Assembly (NCBI GenBank): GCA_044228795.1
Contig: JBGAUE010000060.1
Span: forward strand, 1 to 13,854
Direction: 5' to 3'
Length of the DNA stretch: 13,854 bases
DNA from: M0108 sp044228795
GTDB taxonomy: Bacteria; Pseudomonadota; Gammaproteobacteria; Chromatiales; Chromatiaceae
The notes beneath the pieces are model-generated. The model worked only from the letters and a program-made list of their open reading frames with translations, searched no databases and was not told the DNA's origin. This document shows positions 13,543 through 13,854 of the stretch, piece after piece. Position 1 is the stretch's first letter. Each line of letters begins with the position of its first letter. The translations under genes were made by a program, and so were the position numbers.

Positions 13543-13854
13543 GAGTAGCTATCCTGTCCTCCATTGTGGTGCGTCTGGGCCGTGGCTGGCGTGGTCTGCA
13601 CTTCCATCCCCAGCCCGCTAGCCCCAAACCGGATCGCCCCGGCCTCCAGGCGCAGCCCATAGCGGGTGCGGGGCCGTTGGCCCTCGCCCTGGATCAGGTA
13701 GGGGGCGGCCAAGGCGGGCCCCAGGGCCGCCTCTAGGGTGCTGTTGACGCGGGACTTGCGCTGGTCGAAGTACTCGATGCTCATGCCCTGGGCGAGCGCC
13801 GTCTCGATACGCTCCAGCTCGCCGGAGTATGCGCGGACGATCTGACGGTATTCC
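13539..13854 (-). CDS. Partial: probable NE0113-family CARF protein, C-terminal part
   Basis: The reading frame is open to the right edge; the 104 visible residues begin with EYRQIVRAYSGELERIETAL. The internal Met at 13784 is unlikely to be the true start because the frame continues upstream with coherent, charged helical sequence. The segment SRVNSTLEAALGPALAAPY, then LIQGEGQRPRTRYGLRLE and AGAIRF, resembles the winged-helix-like C-terminus of the NE0113 (TIGR02584-type) CRISPR-associated CARF proteins as I remember that family. The diagnostic N-terminal CARF domain lies outside the window, so the call is tentative. A poorly conserved Thr/His/Gly-rich tail ends the protein. It overlaps cmr1 by 4 nt and so belongs to the same operon. 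If the call is right, it binds or cuts cyclic oligoadenylate. Another type III accessory or regulatory protein is the alternative. Confidence 0.5.
   Translation of the reverse strand, partial: EYRQIVRAYSGELERIETALAQGMSIEYFDQRKSRVNSTLEAALGPALAAPYLIQGEGQRPRTRYGLRLEAGAIRFGASGLGMEVQTTPATAQTHHNGGQDSYS

Overview
The window is almost entirely one CRISPR-Cas locus of type III-B (Cmr), read on the minus strand from the right edge toward the left. The genes are GC-rich with strongly GC-biased third positions, and the accessory genes (csx16, a TM1812/Csx2-type CARF-HEPN protein, an apparent NE0113-family protein) point to a GC-rich proteobacterium, possibly a sulfur-oxidising gammaproteobacterium. That placement is inference from gene content; no rRNA or housekeeping gene is present to test it.

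Layout in the direction of transcription, high to low coordinates. (1) The C-terminal 104 residues of a probable NE0113-family CARF/winged-helix protein, cut by the right edge. (2) The complete Cmr effector operon cmr1-cmr2(cas10)-cmr3-cmr4-cmr5-cmr6, 13542 to 5853, with gaps of 12 nt or less or 4-nt overlaps. (3) A signalling pair: csx1-like CARF-HEPN ribonuclease (5840-4662) overlapping csx16 (4665-4372), a small family proposed to degrade cyclic oligoadenylate. (4) After an 88-nt gap, an unusual doubled adaptation module: cas2, cas1 with a complete active site, a second cas1-like gene that seems to have lost catalytic residues, and a second cas2. (5) A 210-nt leader region, then a CRISPR array of 20 repeats of 36 bp and 19 spacers (1491 down to 106). 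The far-left repeat is degenerate, and repeats read on the minus strand end in ATTAAGAC, a type III-like 5' handle. Both facts put the leader at the cas side and make the array co-directional with the operon. (6) Left of the array, about 105 nt that may begin with the tail of an unrelated plus-strand gene.

How the parts should work together: Cas1-Cas2 acquires spacers. The array transcript is cut into crRNAs by a Cas6 that is not encoded here. Cmr1-6 and Cas10 bind the crRNA; Cmr4 cleaves target RNA, and Cas10 has both its HD nuclease motif and its GGDD cyclase motif. Cyclic oligoadenylate would activate the CARF-HEPN ribonuclease, and Csx16 is a candidate off-switch.

The most unusual points are the cas2-cas1-cas1'-cas2 arrangement, suggestive of a heteromeric integrase with a dead Cas1 subunit, and three spacers that look like ribosome-binding site plus start codon in the orientation that makes the crRNA antisense to the mRNA.
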